Shown here: in pieces, positions 7,118-17,419 of the stretch
Layout of the letters: each line of letters opens with the position of its first letter
Position numbering within the stretch: position 1 is the first letter of the stretch
Made by a program: the position numbers and the translations under genes
Source: Collinsella stercoris DSM 13279
Lineage (GTDB): Bacteria > Actinomycetota > Coriobacteriia > Coriobacteriales > Coriobacteriaceae
Assembly (NCBI RefSeq): GCF_020735465.1
Contig: NZ_CP085935.1
Coordinates: 310,001 to 374,000 of the forward strand
Reading direction: 5' to 3'
Length of the DNA stretch: 64,000 bases
The notes under the pieces: generated by a model
The model's database searches: none
What the model saw: only the letters and a program-made list of their open reading frames with translations
Told to the model about the DNA's origin: nothing

Positions 7118-10100
7118 CTATTTGAGCGAGATGGCGTCGTTGCCGGCGAGCTGTTCGAGCAGGTACGCGCGGGCATTCTCCAAATACGCGTCGATGTCCT
7201 CTTTGCTTGATAGGTTGCTTTTGGGCTTGAATGCCAGTGCGCGACGCACCTCTTTGACCCTGCGTTCCGGGCGCCTGGGTGTAGGGTGCTCGGTGGCGAC
7301 TGTGACACCCTCGCATGCGGGGCCCGGGCGATGAATGCGCTCATGCTCCTCATCGAGCTTTTGGAACAGGCTCGTCTGGTCGGAGCCGAGCCGGGAGGCC
7401 AGGGCGTCGAGCTGCGTGAGGGTGTCTGCGCGGCTGATGGCCTCGCGGCGTGCGAGTTCGGTCTGCTCGATCAGGCTGAGGGACACGTCGAGTTCCCGCC
7501 CGTGCTCGTGGATGCTCGCAAAGATGTCCTGAGCCTGCGTGCTCACGTCCGCGCGCTTGGACTCGAGCAGCTCGGCGTGCGCGCTTTCGATCGCCTGCAT
7601 GGCCGGGCCGAGGTCGGTGATCTGCCTATACGGCCGCTCGCTGCCCAGGATGCGCTCGATATCCCCGATCGCCTTGGTCGCCTCCTCGTGGGCGGCAAGG
7701 TAACTGCGGTCTTGATCGAGGCGCTTGAGCAGGTTGGAGGCGTTGTCGTAGATGCGCTGCATATCGGGGAAGAACCCGTCGACGTCCTCCAAGTCCTCGC
7801 CTGCGTCACGCAGAGCGTTTTCCTCCTTGGCGATGGCGCGCAGCAAATCGCCGGAGTCCCCGCGAATGGCGAGCAGCTCATTGATGAGGGCTGCGGCGTC
7901 TGCCACCGTGCCATAGCCCGGGTAGTTGGGATTGCGGTTGTACGCTCCGGTGATGAGGCCGTTTAGACCATTCAGGCGCTCCTGCAGGGCGCTGCGGCAG
8001 GCGGCGGCAAGCGGTTCCTCCTCGGTGGGGAGGTCGTGAACGCGGCAGAGCGTCTCGATCGCGCGACGGGCACGGGTCATATCTCCCGCCGAGGCGCGCA
8101 CGCGCATCTCAACCACAGTGCGCTGCGTCATGCTCAGCTTGCGCAGATAGTCGATCATCTTGGCGTCGTGCGCGTCCACGACCTGCCCGGCGTAGCTTAC
8201 GCGCGCCTCGCCGGCGGTGATGAGCTCGGCGACCACGGCGGCGATGTCGCGCTCGCGCCATCCATAGGGGGCCGCCTGGTAGCGCTTCTGCAGGTCGTCC
8301 ATGGACACGCTCACCGCGCGCATGGCCTGGGCGCCAAGGAACGTGCGCACGTCGTCGATGGCGCGCTTGTTGGGCTCGATGCCCTCGAGCGCGGGTGCGG
8401 CACCGTTCAGGATCTGCCTGATCTGGGCATCGTCGTCGTAATTGCGGTCGATGTAGCCGAGTTTGGTGTAGACGGCATCCACCAGCTTTGCCGTGCATTG
8501 CTCGATGAGCTTCTTGGCGGAGTTGGTGCCCGTGATGGTGACCTGGGACCCGCCGGCGTAGAACTCGCCGCGGCGCACCGCCTCCTCCATGAGCGCCTGC
8601 GCCTTGGTCTCGAGTGCGGTGCGCTCCTGCTGCTTGGCGCGGATCACGTCCTGCTGGTTGGCGGGCAGGTTGGCGATGATGGTCGCGCTCGCGAACTGCT
8701 GGATGCGCGCCGCCTCCATAAGGCAGCTGTAAAAATCGACCTCGCTGGAGAGCAGCACGATCGCCTCACCGCGGCTCGAGCGCAAGATGAGCTCGTCGCG
8801 GCCGGGGGCGTCGTTGCCGTCCATGCGGGCGAGCACGCGCAGGGTGAGGCCGGCCGCGTTGTTCACACGGGTCTCGTCCAGCCATTCCGCCACGGGGAAG
8901 TTGTTCTTGCCCACGGTGATCTTGGGCGTCTCGAAAATCTGGCCGAACACAATCTCGGCGGCCTTCTTGGTGAGCTTTGCCGCGTCCACCTGCGTGCGGG
9001 CGATCTGGCGCGCGATTTCCTGCTCGTCGTCGGTGAGGAACAGGTAGCACTCGCCGTTGCGCGTGATGTAGTTCTCGCGCTCCAGGCGCTCGAGCGCGGC
9101 CTGCACCCGCTCGCGCACCTCGGCGCGGTTGGCGCGCAGGTCGTCTGCCATGAGGGTGGCGATGTTGTCCACGTTGCCCGGCATCTCCTGGCTCACCCAT
9201 TTGATGAGGAACAGCAGCTTGAGCACGGCGACGTCGTATTCCTCAAGGCCGGCGCCGTCGCGCGCGGCGGCCGCGGCGCGGTCGATCACGCGGCGATGGT
9301 AGCCCTCGAGGAAGGACTGCACGGTGTTGTAGAACATCCATAAGGGCGCCAGGGCGTGCTCGTCGCGGTCCTCGAGCGCCTGGGCGACTTCCTGGAAGCC
9401 CGAGAGCATGGAGCGCTCGGCGCTCAGGTGCTTGCCCGAGCTGCCCTGGTTGCGCAGGCCGTTGATGACGTCCTGCATGAGCTTGAACTGGTAGTTCACG
9501 AACGGGAACGCGTCCGCGAAGCTCTCCGCGCCGTCATAGCCGCCCAGGTCGTTGCGCGCCCCCTTGAAGGTGAACAGGTTTTTGAGCACGGTGGCGTTCT
9601 TGCCGTACTCAACGGTAAGCAGGTCGTGCGCGTGCTCGTTCTTGGAGAGAATGCGCCGGCGGATGACCTCGCCCGCGCCGGTGCTCGAAAGCGACAGGCG
9701 GGTGTTGAACCGTCCCTGGATCTTGGAGAAGTCCTGCCCCGCCACGGTGGTGATCTCGTCGATGGCCTCTTGGCTCGTCACGACCACCCACACGCGGCCG
9801 GCGCACTGCGCGCCCAAGTCCTCGACGATGGTCTGGAGGTTGAGCATGAGGCTCGTGTCGGTGCCGATGTATTGGCCCACCTCGTCCACCATGAACAACA
9901 GGCGAAACTCGCCGCCTTCCTGCTCGGCGCGCTCGGTCACGTATTGGTTGATCTGGCGCACGAGCCAATCGATGGTGAATTCGAACTCCTCGGTGTTGTT
10001 GAACCAGCGCTCCGCGGCTTCGCGACTCATGGCGCCCGCCTGCTCGAGCGCGTCGATGACGGCGTCGCTGTTGAGGTCGTAGGCGTCGCGCTCGTCGAGC

Positions 10101-10672
10101 CATTCGGTGCCCGTGATCTTGCGATACGCGGCGCGGAACGCCTCGGTCTTGCCCTTCTGGTCGATGTCGCGTTCCAGTCGCGCGAGCTTGAGATCCTCGC
10201 CGTAGAACCCGAGGTGCTCGAAGAACACGCGGGCGAAGATGCGCAGGATGGCGGTCTTGTCCTTGTTGGATGGCCCCTTGGAGTCGATGTTGAACAGGAT
10301 GGTCTCGGTGGGGACGTCCACGGCGCGTCGCGCCTTGACCTCGATCATGGGGTCTTCGAAGCGCGGCGCGATGATGTCGATGGCCGCGCGCCCGTTTGCC
10401 GTCTGCCCCGAGAGCAGGTACGAGAGCATCTTGAGGAAGTGCGATTTACCGGAGCCGAAGAAGCCCGAGATCCATACGCCGATCTTGTCGGTGGGGGCGT
10501 CGAGCGCGCGCTCGTAGGCATCGAAGAACGTTGAGAAGTGCCCGCGCAGCTCGTTGGTCACCACGTATTCGGCGAGCTCCTGCTCGATGACCTCCTCGTC
10601 GTTCTGCTCGATCTTGATGACGCCGTTGATGTTGCGGTCGATGTCGCGTTCGAACATGTCCTGGATGCGCAT
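7118..10672 (-). CDS. brxC: BREX P-loop ATPase BrxC
   Basis: 1,184 residues, normal for BrxC/PglY. The N-terminus MRIQDMFERDIDRNINGVIK and Walker A GFFGSGKSHF (residues 70-79) are typical, and the rest is the long helical DUF6079-like body. I chose ATG 10672 because the family starts MxIxDMFxxDIxRxINGV; the frame is open further upstream, but that region does not look like BrxC. An SD-like sequence CCAGAAAGGACA precedes it. It is the third gene of the operon, 74 bases after brxB and 9 before pglX. BrxC is a large AAA-type ATPase required for defence; its exact role is unresolved. Confidence 0.93.
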   Translation of the reverse strand: MRIQDMFERDIDRNINGVIKIEQNDEEVIEQELAEYVVTNELRGHFSTFFDAYERALDAPTDKIGVWISGFFGSGKSHFLKMLSYLLSGQTANGRAAIDIIAPRFEDPMIEVKARRAVDVPTETILFNIDSKGPSNKDKTAILRIFARVFFEHLGFYGEDLKLARLERDIDQKGKTEAFRAAYRKITGTEWLDERDAYDLNSDAVIDALEQAGAMSREAAERWFNNTEEFEFTIDWLVRQINQYVTERAEQEGGEFRLLFMVDEVGQYIGTDTSLMLNLQTIVEDLGAQCAGRVWVVVTSQEAIDEITTVAGQDFSKIQGRFNTRLSLSSTGAGEVIRRRILSKNEHAHDLLTVEYGKNATVLKNLFTFKGARNDLGGYDGAESFADAFPFVNYQFKLMQDVINGLRNQGSSGKHLSAERSMLSGFQEVAQALEDRDEHALAPLWMFYNTVQSFLEGYHRRVIDRAAAAARDGAGLEEYDVAVLKLLFLIKWVSQEMPGNVDNIATLMADDLRANRAEVRERVQAALERLERENYITRNGECYLFLTDDEQEIARQIARTQVDAAKLTKKAAEIVFGQIFETPKITVGKNNFPVAEWLDETRVNNAAGLTLRVLARMDGNDAPGRDELILRSSRGEAIVLLSSEVDFYSCLMEAARIQQFASATIIANLPANQQDVIRAKQQERTALETKAQALMEEAVRRGEFYAGGSQVTITGTNSAKKLIEQCTAKLVDAVYTKLGYIDRNYDDDAQIRQILNGAAPALEGIEPNKRAIDDVRTFLGAQAMRAVSVSMDDLQKRYQAAPYGWRERDIAAVVAELITAGEARVSYAGQVVDAHDAKMIDYLRKLSMTQRTVVEMRVRASAGDMTRARRAIETLCRVHDLPTEEEPLAAACRSALQERLNGLNGLITGAYNRNPNYPGYGTVADAAALINELLAIRGDSGDLLRAIAKEENALRDAGEDLEDVDGFFPDMQRIYDNASNLLKRLDQDRSYLAAHEEATKAIGDIERILGSERPYRQITDLGPAMQAIESAHAELLESKRADVSTQAQDIFASIHEHGRELDVSLSLIEQTELARREAISRADTLTQLDALASRLGSDQTSLFQKLDEEHERIHRPGPACEGVTVATEHPTPRRPERRVKEVRRALAFKPKSNLSSKEDIDAYLENARAYLLEQLAGNDAISLK

Positions 10673-10746
10673 GGGGTGTCCTTTCTGGAGAGTGCCTGAC
10701 CTGACGGAGTGGCGAGGGTTCACAGGGATGATGAGTCTAGAGGGGG

Positions 10747-11349
10747 TTATAAAATGTTGAACGCTCGGTAGTAGTTGCCGTCGTTTATCGAGCCGAAGAG
10801 CCTGAGCGTCTGCCCGTCGTACACGCCCGGGTAGAACAGGACGACGGGGATGTGCGAGAAGATGGGCTGCGCGCACTCGAGAATCTGGTGCGCCCGCGTG
10901 ATGGGGTAGGCGCGCCCCACGCCCGAGATGAGCAGCACGTCGCGGCCCGGCTGCGGCTCGCCGTACTCCGCCGCGAGGCGCTCGCGCATGTGATCGACGA
11001 GCTTTGCCGGCGAGGCGATGGCCTGCAGGCGCGCGAGCAGGGCGTCAGATCCGCGCTTGCGCTCGAAGGCGGGGAGTTTCTCCATGAGCCCGCGCCGCTC
11101 GCACAGATCGCAGATCAGCTCCCACAAGTCGACGTGGATGATGCGCACGGGCTCGAGGCGGGCGGGGTCCTCGCTCAAAAGGTCGCGCAGGCGCGCGCGG
11201 ACCTCCGGCTCGTCGGCGGCGTCGTAGGGAAAGACGTGGAAGGGGACCTCGTTGCCCAGCCCGCGGCAGGCGAGGAACTCTGGGTCGCGGAGTTTGGACC
11301 GGATGACCTCGAAGCTCTGGGCGAGGGTGGGGGAGTTTGTTGCGTTCAT
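10747..11349 (-). CDS. brxB: BREX protein BrxB (DUF1788)
   Basis: 200 residues from ATG 11349 (MNATNSPTLAQSFEVIRSKL). It shows DUF1788 features: VIRSKL near the start, HVDLWELICDLCERRGL in the middle and VLFYPGVYDGQTLRLFG near the end. The position between brxA (11-base gap) and brxC is the standard BREX order. The longer upstream frame is rejected as overlap with brxA. The molecular role is not established; it is required in several BREX systems. Confidence 0.9.
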   Translation of the reverse strand: MNATNSPTLAQSFEVIRSKLRDPEFLACRGLGNEVPFHVFPYDAADEPEVRARLRDLLSEDPARLEPVRIIHVDLWELICDLCERRGLMEKLPAFERKRGSDALLARLQAIASPAKLVDHMRERLAAEYGEPQPGRDVLLISGVGRAYPITRAHQILECAQPIFSHIPVVLFYPGVYDGQTLRLFGSINDGNYYRAFNIL

Positions 11350-11360
11350 GCGGGCTCCTC

Positions 11361-11987
11361 CTATCGCGTGAGGCCGAACGCGGGCAGGATGCCGGCGTCG
11401 CCGTTCTCGCGTATGAGGTTTTCCAGGTCGTAGTCGAGCAGAAGCGTGCTCAGCTGCTCCGTCTTGCGGTCGTACATCCCGCATTGCTCAAGGCATTGCG
11501 CGAGCACCTGCCGGATCTTGTTGAGGGTGGCGGGGCTCCAGGTGGCGACGCGCTCATCTTGGGCGCGCAGGCCCTCGAGGAACGCGGCGATCTCCGCCTT
11601 TCCCAGGCGCATGTCGAGCATGGAGAATTTGCCCGCCACGGCGCAGGTCATGAAGTCCCAAACCAGGCGGTTGTCGCACATGAGGGCGTAGAGGTTCGCC
11701 TGCCTGAGCTGCTCGGTGGTGCCGCGCGCGATGAGGTGGGTCAGGCGGTCGCGCCGATCCGGGTCGCTCGAGAGCGCGTCGAGCCTGCGCGCGCAGGCAC
11801 GCGCGATGGAGCCGACCTCGCGCTCGGTGGGGTATTGGAACAGGTTGTTTTCGAGGATATGCGCGGCGAGGACGCGGGTGTCGAGGAGCGCAGGGTCCTC
11901 GAGGCGCAGGCGCGCGACCGTGCGGGTCTCGTCGACGAGCCACTGCTCGCGCGTGATGGAGCCGCGGTAGGTGATGGGGGCACTCAT
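11361..11987 (-). CDS. brxA: BREX protein BrxA (DUF1819)
   Basis: 208 residues from ATG 11987 (MSAPITYRGSITREQWL), a helical DUF1819 protein. NLYALMCDNRLVWDFM and the C-terminal LLLDYDLENLIRENGDAGILPAFG match the family. First gene of the BREX operon, so the operon promoter should lie between 11988 and about 12200. Characterised homologues are small DNA-binding proteins. The upstream in-frame ATG at 12008 is less likely. Confidence 0.9.
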   Translation of the reverse strand: MSAPITYRGSITREQWLVDETRTVARLRLEDPALLDTRVLAAHILENNLFQYPTEREVGSIARACARRLDALSSDPDRRDRLTHLIARGTTEQLRQANLYALMCDNRLVWDFMTCAVAGKFSMLDMRLGKAEIAAFLEGLRAQDERVATWSPATLNKIRQVLAQCLEQCGMYDRKTEQLSTLLLDYDLENLIRENGDAGILPAFGLTR

Positions 11988-12080
11988 GGGCGGCCCCCGC
12001 TCGTGCATGCCGCGCCGCGGGCGCGAAGGGTCTTGCCTGCGGGAGGCGTGCCGCCCGCCGCCGTGCTAGTTAGGCGTGCT

Positions 12081-12089
12081 GGGGGGGGG
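12081..12089. repeat. Nine-base G tract upstream of the BREX operon
   Basis: A run of nine G (nine C on the brx coding strand) lies 94 bases upstream of the brxA start. Such tracts slip during replication. On the minus strand a weak -10-like TAACTA lies about 8 bases downstream of the tract, so length changes could alter promoter spacing. No strong promoter could be fixed here. Confidence 0.6.
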
Positions 12090-12279
12090 TTCTCAGAAAC
12101 GAGGTATCAAACGTTCGCATGATGATGGTCACGCTGCGCACCCCAATCGTTGGTCGTCGGCATACATGGGTATCAGTGTAGCCCAAACGGCATTCGCATC
12201 GGCCCCACTGCTCGGAGCAAGAGGCTAACGGTTCGTCCGGACAAAATATCGACCTTCATCCCCGATGCCCTCCATGCGG

Positions 12280-12347
12280 ATGACAAATATTGCACCCGTC
12301 CCCAGATTAACCATGGCAAGAACGGGGACGGGTGCAATATTTGTCAT
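12280..12347. repeat. Perfect 24-base inverted repeat with 20-base loop
   Basis: Arms 12280-12303 and 12324-12347 are perfect reverse complements around a 20-base loop; the inner ends read CCCGTCCCC and GGGGACGGG. It sits in the 454-base gap between the divergent brxA and fhs genes. The core resembles the GGGGACAGG core of the REP-like repeats elsewhere in the window, so it may belong to a wider family of repeats spread by a Y1-type (RAYT) transposase, though none is encoded here. It could also act as a two-way terminator, but it has no T run. Confidence 0.85.
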
Positions 12348-12441
12348 GCGAACAATTGGTTGACGGTTTGCAGGCTGCGGCGGGGCCTTCTGCGCACGTG
12401 CTATTCTGGATTGGTTATTCCTCAACACGAAGGGACTCGCT

Positions 12442-14109
12442 ATGTTGACCGATATCGAGATCGCGCATTCCGTCGAGCCGTGGCCGATCCAGCAGGTGGC
12501 CGAGGCCGCCGGCGTGGATGCCAAGCACCTGATCCCCTACGGTTTCGACAAGGCGAAGGTCGACTACTCGCTGCTCAATGAGCCTTCCGATCACGAGGCC
12601 AAACTCGTCCTCGTCACCGCAATCAACCCCACGCCTGCCGGCGAGGGCAAGACTACGACCACCATCGGCCTCGCCGACGCGCTTCGCCGTCGCGGCGTGA
12701 AGAGCGCCGTCGCCCTGCGCGAGCCCTCGCTCGGTCCGGTGTTTGGCGTCAAGGGTGGCGCCGCGGGCGGCGGGTATGCACAGGTCATCCCGATGGAAGA
12801 CATCAACCTGCACTTCACCGGCGATTTCCACGCCATCGGCGCCGCCAACAACCTGCTCGCGGCAATGCTGGACAACCACATCCAGCAGGGCAACGCGTTG
12901 GGCATCGACGTCAAGCGCATCACGTGGAAGCGCGCGGTCGACATGAACGACCGCCAGCTCCGTCACGTGATCGACGGCATCGGCGGCAAGGCCCAGGGCG
13001 TTCCGCGCGAGGACGGCTTCGACATCACCGTCGCCTCCGAGGTCATGGCCATCCTTTGCCTGTCCACCTCCATCTCCGACCTCAAGCAGCGCCTGGGTGA
13101 GATCGTGGTCGGGTACACCTACGCCGGCGAGCCGGTGCGCGCCCGCCAGCTCAAGGCCCAGGGTGCCATGGCCGCGCTGCTCAAGGACGCTCTCAAGCCC
13201 AACCTGGTGCAGACGCTCGAGCACACGCCCGCCTTCGTCCACGGAGGCCCGTTCGCGAACATCGCCCACGGGTGCAATTCCGTCATGGCGACCCGCATGG
13301 CCATGCGTTTTGGCGATGTGGCCATTACCGAGGCGGGCTTTGGCGCCGACCTGGGTGCGGAGAAGTTCCTCGATATCAAGTGCCGCATGACGGGCATCCG
13401 TCCGAGCGCCGTCGTGGTCGTCGCTACCGCACGCGCGCTCAAGTACAACGGAGGCGTCACAAAGGCCGATCTCAACGAGGAGAACCTCGAGGCGCTCAAG
13501 GCCGGCATGCCCAACCTGCTCCGTCATGTGGATAACATCCAGAGCGTCTACGGCCTGCCCTGCGTGGTCGCCATCAATCGCTTCCCCTCCGACACCCAGG
13601 CGGAGCTCGACCTGATCGCCTCCGAGTGCGAGAAGCTCGGCGTGAACGTCCGTTTGTCCGAGGTATGGGCCAAGGGCGGCGAGGGCGCGCTCGAGCTGGC
13701 CGACGAGGTCATGCGCCTGGTCGAGGAGCCGAGCGACCTGCGTTTTGCGTACGAGGACGGCGCGGATATCGCCGATGCCCTGGAGGCGGTTGCGACCAAG
13801 GTGTACCGTGCCGATGGCGTCGATTTCACTCCGGCCGCCAAGCGTCAGCTGGCCGAGCTGCGCGCCAACGGCTTTGGCAATCTGCCCGTCTGCGTGGCGA
13901 AGACCCAGTACTCCTTCACGGATCAGGACAAGCTGCTCGGTGCGCCCGAGGGGTTCCGCATCACCGTCCGCGAACTCAAGGTGAGCGCCGGCGCGCATTT
14001 CGTGGTCGCGCTCACGGGCAACGTGCTCACCATGCCGGGGCTTCCCAAGGTGCCCGCAGCCGAGAATATCGATGTGGATGACGACGGCGTCATCACCGGC
14101 CTCTTCTAA
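12442..14109 (+). CDS. fhs: Formate-tetrahydrofolate ligase
   Basis: 555 residues, full length. It makes 10-formyl-THF from formate, THF and ATP in the cytosol. Visible signatures are the P-loop [18 protein letters not shown] near residue 63, [20 protein letters not shown], and the Thr/Ala-rich active-site segment [27 protein letters not shown] precedes the ATG. folD follows after 8 bases, so the pair forms a one-carbon operon linking formate to methylene-THF. Together with glyA at 27249 this covers the C1 entry routes. Confidence 0.97.
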   Translation: MLTDIEIAHSVEPWPIQQVAEAAGVDAKHLIPYGFDKAKVDYSLLNEPSDHEAKLVLVTAINPTPAGEGKTTTTIGLADALRRRGVKSAVALREPSLGPVFGVKGGAAGGGYAQVIPMEDINLHFTGDFHAIGAANNLLAAMLDNHIQQGNALGIDVKRITWKRAVDMNDRQLRHVIDGIGGKAQGVPREDGFDITVASEVMAILCLSTSISDLKQRLGEIVVGYTYAGEPVRARQLKAQGAMAALLKDALKPNLVQTLEHTPAFVHGGPFANIAHGCNSVMATRMAMRFGDVAITEAGFGADLGAEKFLDIKCRMTGIRPSAVVVVATARALKYNGGVTKADLNEENLEALKAGMPNLLRHVDNIQSVYGLPCVVAINRFPSDTQAELDLIASECEKLGVNVRLSEVWAKGGEGALELADEVMRLVEEPSDLRFAYEDGADIADALEAVATKVYRADGVDFTPAAKRQLAELRANGFGNLPVCVAKTQYSFTDQDKLLGAPEGFRITVRELKVSAGAHFVVALTGNVLTMPGLPKVPAAENIDVDDDGVITGLF

Positions 14110-14117
14110 GGATCTCT

Positions 14118-14978
14118 ATGGCATTGCGTATCGATGGAAAACGTCTGGCCGCCGATGTGCGTGCTCGCGCCGCGGCGGAGGTTGCGGAGCTTGCCGCCCG
14201 GGGGATTCCCTGCGGGCTCGCCGTGGTGTTGGTGGGAGACGACCAGGGCTCCGCAACCTACGTCCGCGCCAAGTTGCGCGACTGCGAGCAGTGCGGCATA
14301 CCGTCGCGCGACTTCAAGCTTCCCGAGCAGACGACGCAAGACGAGCTCATGGAGCTCGTGCGCACGCTGAATGACGACCCGGGCATCGCCGGCATCCTCG
14401 TCCAGATGCCCTTGCCGCGCCACCTGGACGCGGAGGCGGTCGTCGCCGCGATCGACCCCACCAAGGACGTCGACGGTTTCCACCCCGAGAACCTCGGCAG
14501 GCTCGTTCGCGGCCTGCCGGGCCTGCGGCCCTGCACCCCCGCGGGCATCATGGAGATGCTCGACGCGTACGGCATCGACGTCTCGGGGAAGAACGCCGTC
14601 ATCGTGGGACGGTCCTCCATCGTTGGCAAGCCCATGTCCCTCATGCTGCTCGCCCAAAACGCGACGATCTCCGTGGCGCACTCGCACACCGATCCGCGAG
14701 AGCTCGCCCGCATCTGCCAGAGCGCGGACATTCTCGTAGCCGCTTGCGGCATCCCCAAGATGATCAAGGGTCCGTGGATCAAGCCCGGCGCCGCGGTCAT
14801 CGACGTCGGAATGGATCGCGATGAGGACGGCAAGCTGTGCGGCGATGTCGATTTCGACTCGGCGGAGCTCGTCGCCGGCGCCATCACGCCCGTTCCCGGC
14901 GGCGTCGGGCCCATGACGCGCGCGATGCTCATGAGCAACGTCGTCATGGCGGCAAAAATGCAGCATGGGCTGATGTAG
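14118..14978 (+). CDS. folD: Bifunctional methylene-THF dehydrogenase/methenyl-THF cyclohydrolase FolD
   Basis: 286 residues, normal length. YVRAKLRDCEQCGI carries the catalytic YxxxK, followed by GILVQMPLPRHLD and DPTKDVDGFHPENLGRL, then the NADP-binding GRSSIVGKPMSLML and PVPGGVGPMTRAML. It converts methylene-THF to methenyl-THF and formyl-THF, reversibly. The start is 8 bases after fhs with AAGGA as SD, so translation is probably coupled. Confidence 0.97.
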   Translation: MALRIDGKRLAADVRARAAAEVAELAARGIPCGLAVVLVGDDQGSATYVRAKLRDCEQCGIPSRDFKLPEQTTQDELMELVRTLNDDPGIAGILVQMPLPRHLDAEAVVAAIDPTKDVDGFHPENLGRLVRGLPGLRPCTPAGIMEMLDAYGIDVSGKNAVIVGRSSIVGKPMSLMLLAQNATISVAHSHTDPRELARICQSADILVAACGIPKMIKGPWIKPGAAVIDVGMDRDEDGKLCGDVDFDSAELVAGAITPVPGGVGPMTRAMLMSNVVMAAKMQHGLM

Positions 14979-15152
14979 CGGTCCCCGGGCGATCCCGGCG
15001 GCGGGCGTTCGAGTAGTCGGCAACCGCTCTTTGCCCCAGCCGCTCGCCGCGGCTTGCTCGCGACCGCGCGCCGCGCCGGTTCGCCTCGCGTCTTGAGTCC
15101 GCTCGGCTGGGTACACTGCCCTTAATGGATATTCGTCTTCAAAGGAGGATGC

Positions 15153-16805
15153 ATGGCCTGCACGACGATATTGGTGGGAAAGAACGCGAGCTACGACGGG
15201 TCGACGATCGTGGCGCGCAACGAGGACTCGCCGAACGGTCAATTCGAGCCGAAGAAGATGCAGGTGGTGCATCCCGAGGATCAGCCGAAGACCTACACGA
15301 GCGTGTTGTCGCACGTGACGTTCGAGTTGCCCGACAACCCCATGCGCTATTCGAGCGTTCCCGATGCCCTGTCCGGTCATGGCATCTGGGCTGCCGCCGG
15401 CTTCAACACGGCGAACGTGGGCATGAGCGCGACGGAGACCATCACGAGCAACGAGCGCGTGCTCGGTGCCGACCCGCTTGTGGAGTACGTTCCCGCCAAG
15501 GGCGTCGAGGGCGAGGAGGGCTACGTCCCTGCCATTCCCGGCGGCCTGGGCGAGGAGGACTTCGTGACGGTGGTCCTGCCGTACGTGCGCACCGCGCGCG
15601 AGGGCGTGCAGCGCCTTGGCGCCCTGCTCGAGCAGTACGGCACCTACGAGATGAACGGCATCGCGTTCTCCGACGAGGACGAGATCTGGTGGCTCGAGAC
15701 CATCGGCGGCCACCATTGGATCGCCAAGCGCGTGCCCGACGATGCCTACGTGACCATGCCCAACCAGCTCGGTATCGACTATTTCGACCTGCTGGATGCC
15801 GAGGGCGAGCAGGTCGAGCACATGGCGAGTCCCGATTTGCGCCAGTGGATGGCCGAGAACCACCTGAACCTCACCAACACGAGCCGTCTCGAGCCCGAGG
15901 ACATCTTGGACGAGGAGTTCTTCGACGACGACCTCGACGATATGGATGAGGAGGAGGCCGATGCGTACGAGGAGTACATGGCCGACCTCATGGATCTCAT
16001 CGCGGACGTGCGCGAGGGCATGCTCTCGGGTGAGATCTTCAACCCGCGCGAGGCCTTTGGCTCCCATTCCGACTCCGACCACGTGTACAACACGCCGCGC
16101 GCGTGGTATATGCAGCGCTGCCTCAACCCGCATGACGGCTGGGACGGGGAGGACGCCGCATTCGGCCCGGAGGATGACGATATCCCGTGGAGCCGTGTAC
16201 CCGAGCGCAAGGTGACCATCGAGGACGTCAAATACGTGCTCTCCGCCCACTATCAGGGAACGGCATTCGATTGCTACGGCTCCAAGGGCACCGCGGCCAG
16301 CCGCAACGCCTATCGACCCATCGGCATCAACCGCAACAGCCAGCTCGCGGTGCTGCAGATTCGCCCGTACGTGCCCGAGCCCCTGCGCTGCATCCAGTGG
16401 ATGGCGTTCGGCTCCAATGTGTTCAATGCGCTTGTGGGGCTCTACGCCAACGTCGATGCGTTCCCCGAGTACCTCTCCAACACCACCGACCGCGTGACCA
16501 CCGAGAACTTCTATTGGGCCAACCGCGTCATCGCGGCACTTGCCGACGCGCGCTTCCATGAGACGGGCGCCAAGGTCGAGTCCTATCAGGAGAAGATCGG
16601 CGCGCTCGGCCATAAGATGTTGCGCGAAACGGATCGAGCGGTCGCGGGCCTTGCCGAGGCGGATATCCCCGCGGCGCTTGCCAAGGCCAACGACGACCTG
16701 TGTGCCGAGCTCAAGGACCAGACGGAAAAGCTGCTCGCAAGCGTGCTCTACACCACGAGCTGCGCCATGAGGAACGGCTTTGCCATGTCCGACAACGAGC
16801 GGTAG
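15153..16805 (+). CDS. pepD: C69-family dipeptidase
   Basis: 550 residues. It begins MACTTILVGKNASYDGSTIVARNED, the signature of N-terminal-nucleophile C69 dipeptidases, in which Cys3 becomes the catalytic N-terminus. Conserved ETIGGHHWIAKRVPDD and MPNQLGIDYFD follow. No signal peptide, so probably cytosolic, or active on imported peptides. An acidic insert lies near residues 250-280. SD AAAGGAGG precedes the ATG. A phasin-like gene and an AarF kinase follow on the same strand. Confidence 0.92.
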   Translation: MACTTILVGKNASYDGSTIVARNEDSPNGQFEPKKMQVVHPEDQPKTYTSVLSHVTFELPDNPMRYSSVPDALSGHGIWAAAGFNTANVGMSATETITSNERVLGADPLVEYVPAKGVEGEEGYVPAIPGGLGEEDFVTVVLPYVRTAREGVQRLGALLEQYGTYEMNGIAFSDEDEIWWLETIGGHHWIAKRVPDDAYVTMPNQLGIDYFDLLDAEGEQVEHMASPDLRQWMAENHLNLTNTSRLEPEDILDEEFFDDDLDDMDEEEADAYEEYMADLMDLIADVREGMLSGEIFNPREAFGSHSDSDHVYNTPRAWYMQRCLNPHDGWDGEDAAFGPEDDDIPWSRVPERKVTIEDVKYVLSAHYQGTAFDCYGSKGTAASRNAYRPIGINRNSQLAVLQIRPYVPEPLRCIQWMAFGSNVFNALVGLYANVDAFPEYLSNTTDRVTTENFYWANRVIAALADARFHETGAKVESYQEKIGALGHKMLRETDRAVAGLAEADIPAALAKANDDLCAELKDQTEKLLASVLYTTSCAMRNGFAMSDNER

Positions 16806-16945
16806 TCGTTGCCGGACGAACGAGGGGCTTACGGCGCGGGCGACTGCTGCCATTTTGCTGCGCCGCGCGCCGCTTGCACCCACGCGGGTACAAGGGGTTC
16901 ATCGAGGGGCGCCCACGGCGCCGCATAAGAACAAGGAGGGTCAGC

Positions 16946-17404
16946 ATGACCACAAAATTCGAAGAGCTCGTCAACGGCATGGTGAATGTCAGCTTTGGCG
17001 CCGCGGCGATGACGGCGGAGCGCGGCAAGGAGATCCTGGACGGCCTGAATGCCCGCGGTGAAGAGGTCCTGCGCGACCTCAACGCTCGCGGCGAGCAGGT
17101 TCGCCACGACCGTCAGACTCCTGATTTCGCGCGTTCCATGTCCGATATCTTCGAGCAGGCCGGGGGAACGTTCTCCGAGGTGACCGAGCGCTTGAGCGAG
17201 CAGGGTGCCACGGCCGCCGAGCGCGTGCTCGATGAGCTCATCCTGGCGCGCGTGCGCCTGCTCACCAAGACGGAGCGCGTCAACTTCATGGCCCATGTTC
17301 GCGATCTGGTCGATTCCGTCGACGATGACACGGTGACCGTCGAGGTTGAGGATGCGGTCGTGGTGGATGCGGAGCCCACCACCGATGAGGCTCAGGGCGA
17401 GTAG
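16946..17404 (+). CDS. Phasin-like helical protein
   Basis: 152 residues, all-helical and charged. The opening FEELVNGMVNVSFGAAAMTAERGKEILDGL and heptad-like repeats (LNARGEEVLRDLNARGEQV) resemble small phasin/granule-associated or PHA-synthesis-linked proteins of Coriobacteriia. The tail is acidic (VEVEDAVVVDAEPTTDEAQGE). A strong SD (AAGGAGGG) fixes the start. It lies 15 bases before the ABC1 kinase gene. In other actinobacteria such proteins sit next to AarF/ABC1 kinases, but the role is unknown. Confidence 0.7.
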   Translation: MTTKFEELVNGMVNVSFGAAAMTAERGKEILDGLNARGEEVLRDLNARGEQVRHDRQTPDFARSMSDIFEQAGGTFSEVTERLSEQGATAAERVLDELILARVRLLTKTERVNFMAHVRDLVDSVDDDTVTVEVEDAVVVDAEPTTDEAQGE

Positions 17405-17419
17405 GGACGAACGGCACGC

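Noticed and set aside
8036..10534. Long frames of 435 and 392 residues on the plus strand opposite brxC
   Set aside because: Mirror frames of a high-GC gene; rich in His, Val, Ala, Gly and Arg as expected for shadows of real coding DNA.
14106..16883. 925-residue minus-strand frame over folD and the dipeptidase gene
   Set aside because: Antisense shadow spanning two well-supported genes and their spacer.
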